Positions 32,690-39,688 of a DNA stretch of 64,000 bases are shown piece by piece. The notes beneath the pieces are model-generated. The model was not told the origin of the DNA and ran no database searches. It saw nothing but the letters and a program-made list of their open reading frames with translations. The stretch comes from Microlunatus capsulatus (lineage in GTDB: Bacteria; Actinomycetota; Actinomycetes; Propionibacteriales; Propionibacteriaceae). Location: NCBI RefSeq assembly GCF_017876495.1, contig NZ_JAGIOB010000001.1, positions 3,658,001-3,722,000 on the forward strand, in the 5' to 3' direction. Each line of letters opens with the position of its first letter. Position 1 is the stretch's first letter. The position numbers and the translations under genes were made by a program.

Positions 32690-33547
32690 TCAGCCGCGCG
32701 GCCGCCAGGTCGAGACGGCCACGGCGACCGTCGTCGTCACCGGGTCCGGCAGCCCGGCCGCCCGCTCCCGCACCGCCGCGTCGTCGAGGTGGAAGGCGTT
32801 GGGGCCCATCGCCACCAGGTCCACCACCCGCGCGCGGGACCAGGCCGCCTCGAACCGGACGTCGACCTCGCCCGCCGGGGTGAAGCCGTCGGCCAGGCCG
32901 GCGGCCAGCCGCTCCTGCTTCACCGGGTCGACGTCGAGCAGCCCGAGCGCCGCCCGCAGCTCCTGCAGGTGCGCGGACCGGGGCGTGACCACCACCAGCA
33001 CCCCGTCGGGACGGAGCACGCGGGCGAACTCGGCCGGGTTGCGCGGGGCGAAGACGCTGGCCACCACGTCGACGACGCCGTCGCCCAGCGGCAGGCCCGC
33101 CCAGGCGTCGGCCACGACGGCGGCGGCGGCCGGGTGCGCCCGGGCCGCCCGGCGCGCGGCGGCCACGGAGATGTCGAGGGCGACGGCCCGGCCGCCCAGG
33201 CCCTCGAGCAGCGCGGCGGTGTAGTAGCCGGTGCCGGCCCCGGCCTCCAGCAGCGCGGGTGCGGCGGTCCGGGAGCTCCGGGCGGCCGCGAGCCCGGCCC
33301 GGGCGGCGGCGACCAGGGCGTCGGCGACGGGGGAGTAGGCGCCGCTGGCCAGGAACCGCGCGCGCGCGGCGACCATGGCGGCGGTGTCCGCGTGCGCCGG
33401 CGGCCGGGAGCCCAGCAGGTTGAGGTAGCCCTGACGGGCGAGGTCGAAGCGGTGCCCGGTGGCGCAGCGCACGCCGCCGCCGTCGTCGGCGAAGCCCTGC
33501 CCGCACAGCGGGCAGCGCAGCAGGTCGAGGACCGCGGGGACGCTCAC
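32690..33547 (-). CDS. rlmA: 23S rRNA (guanine-N1)-methyltransferase, RlmA/TlrB type
   Basis: A 285-residue SAM-dependent methyltransferase with an N-terminal zinc finger, Cys12-x2-Cys15 ... Cys28-x3-His32 (RCPLCG, RCATGH). The family signature DLARQGYLNLL follows, then the SAM-binding ALLEAGAGTGYYT, ALDISVAAARRAA and SVFAPRNPAEFARVLRPDG. Relatives methylate G745 or G748 of 23S rRNA; TlrB gives tylosin resistance. The GTG overlaps the stop of the upstream SDR gene (GTGA). Confidence 0.9.
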   Translation of the reverse strand: MSVPAVLDLLRCPLCGQGFADDGGGVRCATGHRFDLARQGYLNLLGSRPPAHADTAAMVAARARFLASGAYSPVADALVAAARAGLAAARSSRTAAPALLEAGAGTGYYTAALLEGLGGRAVALDISVAAARRAARAHPAAAAVVADAWAGLPLGDGVVDVVASVFAPRNPAEFARVLRPDGVLVVVTPRSAHLQELRAALGLLDVDPVKQERLAAGLADGFTPAGEVDVRFEAAWSRARVVDLVAMGPNAFHLDDAAVRERAAGLPDPVTTTVAVAVSTWRPRG

Positions 33548-34326
33548 AGCGAGCGCAGGGCCCCGCCCTCGACGGGCACGACGCAGCCGGTGAGGTAGGA
33601 GGCGGCGGGAGAGAGCACGAAGGCGGCCACCCGGCCGAACTCCTCCGGCCGGCCGTAGCGGCGCAGCGGGATGCCCGCCTCGGACGCGCGGCGGGCCGCG
33701 GCGGGGTCGTCGGCCAGGCCGTCGAGGTGCTGCACCCGCTCGGTGTCCACGCGTCCCGGCATCAGCCCGACGACGCGGTGTCCGTCCGGCCCGACCTCGT
33801 CGGCCAGCTGCTTGACCAGCAGGCCGAGGCCCGGCCGCAGGCCGTTCGAGGCCGCCAGCCCGCCCACGGGTGACTTCACCGAGGTGGACAGCACCCAGGC
33901 GAGGGCCAGGTCGGGCGCCGTGCCGGCCGCCAGCACGGCCTCGCTGACGCCGAGCGCGGCCAGGAAGACGCTGTCGAACGCGCTGCGCCACTGCTCCGCC
34001 GTCGTGCCGCGGACGCTGCCGGCCGGGGGGCCGCCGACGCTCACCAGGGCGCCGTCGAGCCGGCCGAAGGTCTCCAGGGCCAGCGCCGCGGCCGCCGGGC
34101 CGGTGCCGGGGTCGGCGACGTCGGCGGTCAGGGCCACCGCGACGGGCCCGTCGGCGGCGGGGGCGCCCGTCCCGAGCTCGTCGACGACGTCGGCGAGCAC
34201 CGCTCCGCGCCGAGCCACCACGACCACGCGGGCCCCCTCGGCGACGAGCGCGGCTGCGCTCGCCCGGCCCAGGCCGCTGCTCGCGGCGGTCACGACGAAG
34301 GTGCGTCCGGTCAGGCCGAGGTCCAT
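33544..34326 (-). CDS. SDR-family oxidoreductase with atypical active site
   Basis: A 260-residue Rossmann protein: nucleotide motif TAASSGLGRASA, VVVVARRG, VSVGGPPAGSV, and C-terminal YLTGCVVPVEGGALRS. At the position of the catalytic YxxxK the chain reads LAASNGLRPGLGLL, so the tyrosine is replaced by Asn, as in an actinobacterial subgroup labelled 3-oxoacyl-ACP reductase-like. Activity may differ. A TACTCT -10 box lies six bases before the ATG. It is coupled to rlmA by a four-base overlap. Confidence 0.85.
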   Translation of the reverse strand: MDLGLTGRTFVVTAASSGLGRASAAALVAEGARVVVVARRGAVLADVVDELGTGAPAADGPVAVALTADVADPGTGPAAAALALETFGRLDGALVSVGGPPAGSVRGTTAEQWRSAFDSVFLAALGVSEAVLAAGTAPDLALAWVLSTSVKSPVGGLAASNGLRPGLGLLVKQLADEVGPDGHRVVGLMPGRVDTERVQHLDGLADDPAAARRASEAGIPLRRYGRPEEFGRVAAFVLSPAASYLTGCVVPVEGGALRSL

Positions 34327-34376
34327 GCCCGAAGAGTAGGGGTGCGGCCGGGCGGCAGCGTGCGGCGGTCCGGCCC

Positions 34377-35180
34377 TCAGGAGGCGGAGGGGACCTTCGG
34401 CTCGTCGGCGTCCGCGCCGGCCCCGGGCCCCGGTGCGGCCCCTGCGGCCGCCGCGGCCGCGCGCTCCTCTCGGCGGGCGCGCAGGTCGCCGCGGATGAAG
34501 ACGACGACCCCGGCCAGGCCGATGGCGGTGAACATGAACCACTGGACGGCGTACCAGAAGTGCGGTCCGTCGGAGATCTCCGGCAGCTGCACCGTCTCGA
34601 AGCCCCCGGACTGGGCCGGGTCGACGCTCAGCAGGCCGATGTAGCCGTTGGCGACGGGGTAGGGGAGGGTCGGCGCGATCGCGGTGGAGCTGACCAGGCG
34701 CATCTGGCCGTCGACGGGGCGGGTGGCGGCCCCGCGGCCGCGCTCGTCGCGGCGGACGTGGCCCGTCACGGTGACCTCGCCGGCGGGCGGCGCCGGCGCG
34801 GCGGAGGGGATGGGCTGGCCCTTCTCGAGCCGCACGAACCCGCGGTCCACGAGGACTGCGCCGGCGGAGGTCCGCAGCGGGGTGACCACCTCGTAGCCGT
34901 TCGCCCCGCCGTTGCTGCGGTAGCGGAGCACGAACTGGTGCTCGGCGTCGAAGGTTCCCCGGGCCTCCACCCGCTGCCACTGGTCGGCCTCGGCGATGGG
35001 GCGGGTGAACACCTGCTCGTACGGGACGACCGGGTTGGCCTCGTTGGCCAGGGTGTCGCGGTTGCGCTGCTGGCGCTGGTCCAGCCGGTCCAGCTGCCAC
35101 TCCCCGAGGTTGACGAAGACCGTGCCCAGCACGGCCACGAACACCACGAGCAAGGTCCAGCGGACCCACAGAGGACGCAC
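34377..35180 (-). CDS. SURF1 family cytochrome oxidase biogenesis protein
   Basis: A 267-residue protein with two membrane helices, one at residues 9-27 (WTLLVVFVAVLGTVF) and one near 205-225 (AVQWFMFTAIGLAGVVV), around an external domain. Signature stretches are NLGEWQLDRLDQR, VLVDRGFV and GPHFWYAVQW. SURF1 helps insert heme A into subunit I of cytochrome c oxidase, matching ctaA and ctaB in this window. An Ala/Gly/Pro tail ends the protein. The GTG is six bases after a TACGCT -10 box, implying a leaderless message. Confidence 0.92.
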   Translation of the reverse strand: MRPLWVRWTLLVVFVAVLGTVFVNLGEWQLDRLDQRQQRNRDTLANEANPVVPYEQVFTRPIAEADQWQRVEARGTFDAEHQFVLRYRSNGGANGYEVVTPLRTSAGAVLVDRGFVRLEKGQPIPSAAPAPPAGEVTVTGHVRRDERGRGAATRPVDGQMRLVSSTAIAPTLPYPVANGYIGLLSVDPAQSGGFETVQLPEISDGPHFWYAVQWFMFTAIGLAGVVVFIRGDLRARREERAAAAAAGAAPGPGAGADADEPKVPSAS

Positions 35181-35219
35181 CGCCCCAGCGTACGCGCCGG
35201 CCCCGGCGCCCGGCCGGGC

Positions 35220-35477
35220 TCAGCCCGGGCTGTCCTCGGCCTGCGGACCGGGCTCGGCCAGCAGGTTGGTGAGGGTGCGGGCGGCGTCCTCCAGGGAGAG
35301 GCCCCGGCCGACGGCCACCCCGGCCAGGAAGGTGGTCAGCGGGGCGGCGACCCGCTCGACCTCGTGCGCGGCGTCGCGGGCCAGGTCCAGCAGCACCGAC
35401 ACCTCGGTCTCGGACAGCGGGCCGCCCGGCAGGTCCAGCCGCTGGGCGACCGCCTCGAGCCACTCCGGGAGCTCCAC
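35220..35477 (-). CDS. DUF6457 protein (molybdopterin-associated small protein)
   Basis: An 85-residue helical, acidic cytoplasmic protein (LPEWLEAVAQRLDLPG, LLDLARDAAHEVERVAAPLTTFLAG). I recognise it as the DUF6457 type often found beside fdhD or molybdenum cofactor genes, and fdhD is divergently encoded 92 bp away. A very strong ribosome binding site, GGAGGAGG, precedes the GTG by five bases. Molecular function unknown. Confidence 0.75.
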   Translation of the reverse strand: MELPEWLEAVAQRLDLPGGPLSETEVSVLLDLARDAAHEVERVAAPLTTFLAGVAVGRGLSLEDAARTLTNLLAEPGPQAEDSPG

Positions 35478-35569
35478 GGTGTCCTCCTCCGCCGCTGCGC
35501 GACGTCCGCGACGACCGCGGGCGGGCCCGTGGTCGTGACCGGTCAGGTGGCCGGTGCCAGGATGATGGC

Positions 35570-36406
35570 ATGGGACGTGTCACCCGCCTGCACCCGGTGC
35601 TCAAGCTCGGACCCGGTCCGGCCGTGCGCCGCACCGACACCCTCGCCGTCGAGGAGCCGCTGGAGATCCGGCTGGACGGCGAGTCCTTCCAGGTCACCAT
35701 GCGGACCCCGGGCGACGACGTCGACCTCGTCCACGGCCTGCTGCACAGCGAGGGCGTCATCTCCTGCGCCGAGGACCTGGTGGGCGCGCGGTACTGCGAC
35801 GGCGTCGGGCCCGACGGCGCCAACACCTACAACGTGCTCGACGTCGCCCTGGCGCCGACGGCGCGGCCCCCCGCCCCCGAGCAGCTCCGCCGGGTGACGA
35901 CCACGAGCGCGTGCGGGGTCTGCGGGACGACGAGCATCGACCAGGTGGTCAAGCAGACCTCCCACGCGCTGGGGGAGGGGCTGGCCCTGCCGGCCGCCCT
36001 CGTCTCGGCCGCCCCGGACCGGCTGCGCGAGCACCAGAAGGCCTTCGACAAGACCGGCGGGCTGCACGCCGCCGGGCTGATGACGGCCGACGGCACGATC
36101 GTCTGCGCCCGGGAGGACGTCGGCCGGCACAACGCCGTCGACAAGGTGGTCGGCTGGGCGCTGCGCCAGGGCCGGCTGCCGCTGTCCGACCTCGTGCTCG
36201 TCGTCTCGGGGCGGGCGTCGTTCGAGCTGACGCAGAAGGCGGTGCTCGCCGGGCTGCCGATGATGGTCGCGGTCTCGGCCCCGAGCTCGCTGGCCGCGGA
36301 GCTGGCCACCGAGGCCGGCCTGACCCTGGTCGGGTTCGTGCGGGGCGACCGGATGAACGTCTACTCCCACCCCGGGCGCGTGCTCACCCCCGCACCCGTC
36401 GGTTGA
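35570..36406 (+). CDS. fdhD: Formate dehydrogenase accessory sulfurtransferase FdhD
   Basis: A 278-residue FdhD. The sulfur-relay loop CGVCG sits in TTSACGVCGTTSI near residue 120; other landmarks are LVHGLLHSEGVI, GGLHAAGLM, EDVGRHNAVDKVVG and SGRASFELTQKA. It passes sulfur from a cysteine desulfurase to the Mo-bis-PGD cofactor of formate dehydrogenase. The dehydrogenase itself is not in the window. The stop lies within a dyad ahead of the DoxX gene. Confidence 0.95.
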   Translation: MGRVTRLHPVLKLGPGPAVRRTDTLAVEEPLEIRLDGESFQVTMRTPGDDVDLVHGLLHSEGVISCAEDLVGARYCDGVGPDGANTYNVLDVALAPTARPPAPEQLRRVTTTSACGVCGTTSIDQVVKQTSHALGEGLALPAALVSAAPDRLREHQKAFDKTGGLHAAGLMTADGTIVCAREDVGRHNAVDKVVGWALRQGRLPLSDLVLVVSGRASFELTQKAVLAGLPMMVAVSAPSSLAAELATEAGLTLVGFVRGDRMNVYSHPGRVLTPAPVG

Positions 36407-36417
36407 ACCCACAACCG
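36400..36417. promoter_or_regulatory. CGGTTG-N6-CAACCG dyad overlapping the fdhD stop
   Basis: CGGTTG (36400-36405) and CAACCG (36412-36417) are perfect inverted repeats. They abut a -10-like TAGCGT at 36419-36424 that would start the DoxX transcript about 29 nt before its ATG. The position just upstream of the -10 box suits an operator or activator site. It could instead be a weak fdhD terminator. Confidence 0.4.
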
Positions 36418-36459
36418 GTAGCGTCGCCCCACAGGTTCTCCCAGCGGAAGGTGTGCCAG

Positions 36460-37008
36460 ATGAGCAAGGGAAGTGACTTCGGTCTGCTGTTGGTCCGGGT
36501 CGGCGTCGGAGCCGCCTGCGTCGCCCACGGCGCCCAGAAGCTGTTCGGCTCCTTCGGGGGCTACGGCATCAAGGGCACCGGGGGCTGGTTCGAGTCCGTC
36601 GGCTTCGTGCCGGGCGAGCGCAACGCCATCGCCGCGGGCCTGGCGGAGGCCGGGGGCGGCGCGCTGCTCGCGCTCGGCCTGGCCAGCGGCCCGGCGGGTG
36701 CTGCCGTCGCCGGCAACATGGTGGTGGCGAGCTCGACCCACACCGGCTTCTTCAACACCGGCGGCGGCTACGAGCTGCCCGCCACGTTCGGCCTGGTGGG
36801 TGCCGCGGTCGCGGCCGGCGGCCCGGGCCGCTACTCCCTCGACGCCCTCACCGGCGACGCGCTGAACAAGCCCTGGCTGCGGGCGGTCGCCCTGGTCGGG
36901 GCGGTGGCCTCGGCCGCCTACCTCATCAGCGAGCGGGCCCGCGTCCTCGCCGAGCGAGGCGACGACACCGCCGCCGAGGACACCGGCGACCCGCACGCCG
37001 AGGGCTGA
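36460..37008 (+). CDS. DoxX family membrane protein
   Basis: A 182-residue protein with four membrane helices. The DoxX pattern is clear: LLLVRVGVGAACVAHGAQKLFG, GTGGWFESVGFVPG, and later STHTGFFNTGGGYELPATFG. DoxX-like proteins are linked to thiosulfate or redox metabolism and oxidative stress, without an agreed reaction. A disordered acidic tail follows the last helix. GGAAGG upstream of the ATG serves as ribosome binding site. Confidence 0.85.
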   Translation: MSKGSDFGLLLVRVGVGAACVAHGAQKLFGSFGGYGIKGTGGWFESVGFVPGERNAIAAGLAEAGGGALLALGLASGPAGAAVAGNMVVASSTHTGFFNTGGGYELPATFGLVGAAVAAGGPGRYSLDALTGDALNKPWLRAVALVGAVASAAYLISERARVLAERGDDTAAEDTGDPHAEG

Positions 37009-37015
37009 CCCCGGA

Positions 37016-37043
37016 CCCGGGCCCGTCCGAGGACGGGCCCGGG
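37016..37043. terminator. Bidirectional terminator between DoxX and response regulator genes
   Basis: CCCGGGCCCGTC (37016-37027) and GACGGGCCCGGG (37032-37043) form a perfect 12-bp stem with a CGAG tetraloop. It lies 8 bp after the DoxX stop and 11 bp after the stop of the convergent regulator gene, so it can serve both. Confidence 0.85.
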
Positions 37044-37053
37044 ACCGTCGGCT

Positions 37054-37779
37054 TCAGCGCCCCGAGCCGGTGGTGGGGCCGTTCGTACCGCCGTTGGCGG
37101 TGTTGCGCAGCTGCGACCCGTAGACCGCGGCCTGGGTGCGGCGCTGCATGCCCAGCTTGGTCAGCAGGATGGAGACGTAGTTCTTGACCGTCTTCTCGGC
37201 CAGGAACAGGGTGTCGCCGATCTGCCGGTTGGTGTAGCCGTCGGTGATCAGGTCGAGGATCTCCCGCTCCCGCGGCGTCAGCTGGTCGAGCTTCGAGGAC
37301 TCCTTGACCGGGTTGCGCAGCCGGTCGAGCAGCTTCTGGGTGACGGCCGGGTCGATCAGCGAGTGCCCGGCCGCCACCTGCCGGATGCCGGCGATGAGGT
37401 TCGAGCCGCCGACCTCCTTGAGCAGGTAGCCCGACGCGCCGGCCATGATCGCCGAGAACAGGGCCTCGTCGTCGTCGAAGGACGTGAGGATGACGCAGCG
37501 GATGCTCGGGTGGCCGGAACGGATGTCGCGGCAGACGTCGATGCCGCTGCCGTCGGGCAGCCGCCCGTCGAGCAGGGCGACGTCGGGTCGCGCGCCGGGG
37601 ATCCGGCGCAGCGCCTCGGCCGCCGTGCCCGCCTCGCCCACCACGGTGATGTCGGGCTCGGACTTGAGGAGGTCGACGAGGCCCCGCCGGACCAGCTCGT
37701 GGTCGTCCATCAGGAACACCCGGATGGTCGACGTGCCGGGCTCGAGCGGCGGGGTCGTGATCAGAGGGGAATTGCCCAT
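37054..37779 (-). CDS. NarL/FixJ-family response regulator, DevR/DosR-like
   Basis: A 241-residue regulator. The receiver domain (about 19-135) has FLMDDHELVRRG, the phosphoacceptor Asp in VALLDGRLPDGSG and KEVGG. The LuxR-type HTH (about 165-225) has LTPREREILDLITDGYTNRQIG and KTVKNYVSILLTKLGMQRRTQAA, very close to DosR. The ATG overlaps the 3' end of the sensor kinase gene by 19 bases, so the pair is co-expressed. In mycobacteria the equivalent pair switches on dormancy genes under hypoxia, NO or CO. Confidence 0.93.
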   Translation of the reverse strand: MGNSPLITTPPLEPGTSTIRVFLMDDHELVRRGLVDLLKSEPDITVVGEAGTAAEALRRIPGARPDVALLDGRLPDGSGIDVCRDIRSGHPSIRCVILTSFDDDEALFSAIMAGASGYLLKEVGGSNLIAGIRQVAAGHSLIDPAVTQKLLDRLRNPVKESSKLDQLTPREREILDLITDGYTNRQIGDTLFLAEKTVKNYVSILLTKLGMQRRTQAAVYGSQLRNTANGGTNGPTTGSGR

Positions 37780-39494
37780 AGCAGTCTGAGGCCACCTTCA
37801 GTTGAGTTGTCGATGTCGAGATGTCCCCCGTGGCGTTCGGCGCGGCGGCGGAGGTTGTCCAGACCGCTGCGCCGGGTCGTTCCCTGCAGCCCGACGCCGT
37901 CGTCGACGACCGCCAGCTCCAGCCGGCTCCCGTCGGTGACGACGCGGACCCCGACGCGCGAGGCGCCGGCGTACTTGCTGACGTTGGTCAGCGACTCGCG
38001 GACCACCGCCTCGACGTCCCGCACCAGCGGGGCGCTCGCCGGCCAGGCCAGCGGCCCCACCAGCTCCACCTGCGGCCGGAGGCCGAGGACGGGCACGAGC
38101 TCCTCGACGACGGCGAGGACGGCCTCGCCGACCGTCGTGGTCGTGGGGGCGTCGGCCGCCAGGGTGAAGACCGAGGCCCGGATCTGGCGGACGGTCTCCT
38201 CGACCTGCTCGGCGCAGCGCAGCAGCCGGTCGCGCACCGGTGGGTCCGTAACGCCCGCGGCGGTCTCCTGCAGGTCGGCCCGGAGGGCGAACAGCCGCTG
38301 GACGACCTGCTCGTGCAGCTCGCGGGCGATGCCGTCCCGCTGCTCCAGGCCGTCCAGGCGCTGGGTGCCGGAGAGGCGCTCCGCCAGCTGCAGGGCGACG
38401 GCGGCCTGGCCGGCGAAGGTCTCGGCCATGTCGAGCTCGGACTGGGTGAAGGGGGCGCGGCGCGGTCGGCGGACCGCCAGCAGCACGCCCGCGCCGGGTC
38501 CGTCGGCGCGCAGCGGCAGCACCAGGGCCGGTCCGGCCGGCGCCACGGCGGCCAGCGCCGTCTCCGCGACGTGCTGTGCGCGCTCCAGGTCGACGTGCAG
38601 CCCCTGGCCGTGCCGCAGGCACCGCCCGGCCAGGCTGGTCGCGGTCGGCAGCGAGAGGCCGACGAGGTCGGGCCCGCTCGGGCCGGTGGCCGCGACGACC
38701 TCGAGGTGGGTGCGGCCCGGTCCCGGCACCAGGACGGCCACGTCGTCGGCGCCGAGCAGCCGGCGGACGACGTCGGCGGTGTGGGCGAGCGCGCCCGCAC
38801 GGTCCAGGTCGCCCGCGAGCAGCAGCCGGGTCAGCCCGGCGGCGGCCCGCAGCCACTCCTGCCGGCGCCGGGAGTCCTCGTGCACGAGGGCGTTGTCGAC
38901 CGCGATGCCGGCCGTGACGGCGAGGGCCTCGGCGAGGTCCTCGTCCTCCTCGGTGAAGGCGCGGCCGTCCGTCCGCTCGGCCAGGTGGAGGACGGCGTGC
39001 AGCCCGTCGCGGCTGCGCACCGGCACGCTGAGCAGGGTGTCCAGAGCCGGGTGCCCGACGGGGAAGCCCCCGGACTGCGGGTGGGCGGCGACGCTGGTCA
39101 GGCGGGTGGGCACCGGGTCCTCGACGACCAGCGCCAGCACGCCCCGGCCCTTCGGCGGCTCGCCCGCGGCCAGCAGCTCGGCCGGCGACAGCCCGCTGTG
39201 CAGCAGCTGCTCGACGTGCCCGGTGGGCCCGAGCACGGCGAGCGCGGCGTAGCGGGTCCCGACGACCTCCCGGGCGACGTCGGGGACCGACTGCAGCAGC
39301 GCGGGGAGGCCGAGCTCGCCGATGATCCGCCGGTTGCCGTCCTGGAACGTGCGGAGGCGGTCCTGGGCGGCGCCGACGTCAGCGGCGTGCTGGACCAGCT
39401 GCTCGACCAGCGTGCTGATCGGCAGGTGCGGCGCGTCTGGCTGTCCCCCGCCAGCGAGCGTGCCGATATCTCGAAAGCTATCGGGGGAGCTCAT
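37761..39494 (-). CDS. GAF-domain sensor histidine kinase, DevS/DosS-like (probable heme sensor)
   Basis: A 577-residue kinase, practically the length of mycobacterial DosS (578). Domains: GAF-A (about 62-200), GAF-B (about 230-370), HisKA_3 dimerisation with the phosphoacceptor in GIARELHEQVVQRLFAL, and a C-terminal HATPase (ESLTNVSKYAGASRVGV, VDDGVGL). His148 in FPVGHPALDTLL falls where DosS has its heme-ligating His149. The position of distal Tyr171 is His170 here (VLHLAERT), and DosS Glu87 is Ala86. It therefore probably binds heme and senses O2, NO or CO with altered ligand handling. ATG 39494 is chosen from the DosS-like N-terminus. Confidence 0.9.
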   Translation of the reverse strand: MSSPDSFRDIGTLAGGGQPDAPHLPISTLVEQLVQHAADVGAAQDRLRTFQDGNRRIIGELGLPALLQSVPDVAREVVGTRYAALAVLGPTGHVEQLLHSGLSPAELLAAGEPPKGRGVLALVVEDPVPTRLTSVAAHPQSGGFPVGHPALDTLLSVPVRSRDGLHAVLHLAERTDGRAFTEEDEDLAEALAVTAGIAVDNALVHEDSRRRQEWLRAAAGLTRLLLAGDLDRAGALAHTADVVRRLLGADDVAVLVPGPGRTHLEVVAATGPSGPDLVGLSLPTATSLAGRCLRHGQGLHVDLERAQHVAETALAAVAPAGPALVLPLRADGPGAGVLLAVRRPRRAPFTQSELDMAETFAGQAAVALQLAERLSGTQRLDGLEQRDGIARELHEQVVQRLFALRADLQETAAGVTDPPVRDRLLRCAEQVEETVRQIRASVFTLAADAPTTTTVGEAVLAVVEELVPVLGLRPQVELVGPLAWPASAPLVRDVEAVVRESLTNVSKYAGASRVGVRVVTDGSRLELAVVDDGVGLQGTTRRSGLDNLRRRAERHGGHLDIDNSTEGGLRLLWAIPL

Positions 39495-39599
39495 CCTGGC
39501 GGACACGATATGACGGAAACACCGGCTGCACGTCACCGATCGGGCAAACCGGGGGGAATTCGTGACCCCGGCGCTGCCGGGGCGACCGGGACGGGCGCG

Positions 39600-39633
39600 G
39601 CTCCGGCGCCGAGGGGGTCCTCGACGCCGGAGC
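39600..39633 (-). terminator. Terminator hairpin after the beta-helix protein gene
   Basis: GCTCCGGCGCCGAGG (39600-39614) pairs with CCTCGACGCCGGAGC (39619-39633), 15 bp with one C-A mismatch and a GGGT loop. It lies 56 bases beyond the stop of the minus-strand beta-helix gene and upstream of the sensor kinase. Between it and that stop are two copies of GGTGCGGGTGGGTGG. Confidence 0.75.
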
Positions 39634-39688
39634 GGGTGCGCGGGTGGTGCGGGTGGGTGGCTGGTGCGGGTGGGTGGTGCGACCGGGC

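Noticed and set aside
39495-39688. DosR box near the sensor kinase promoter
   Set aside because: No match to the GGGACT-N6-AGTCCC type palindrome was found in the interval.
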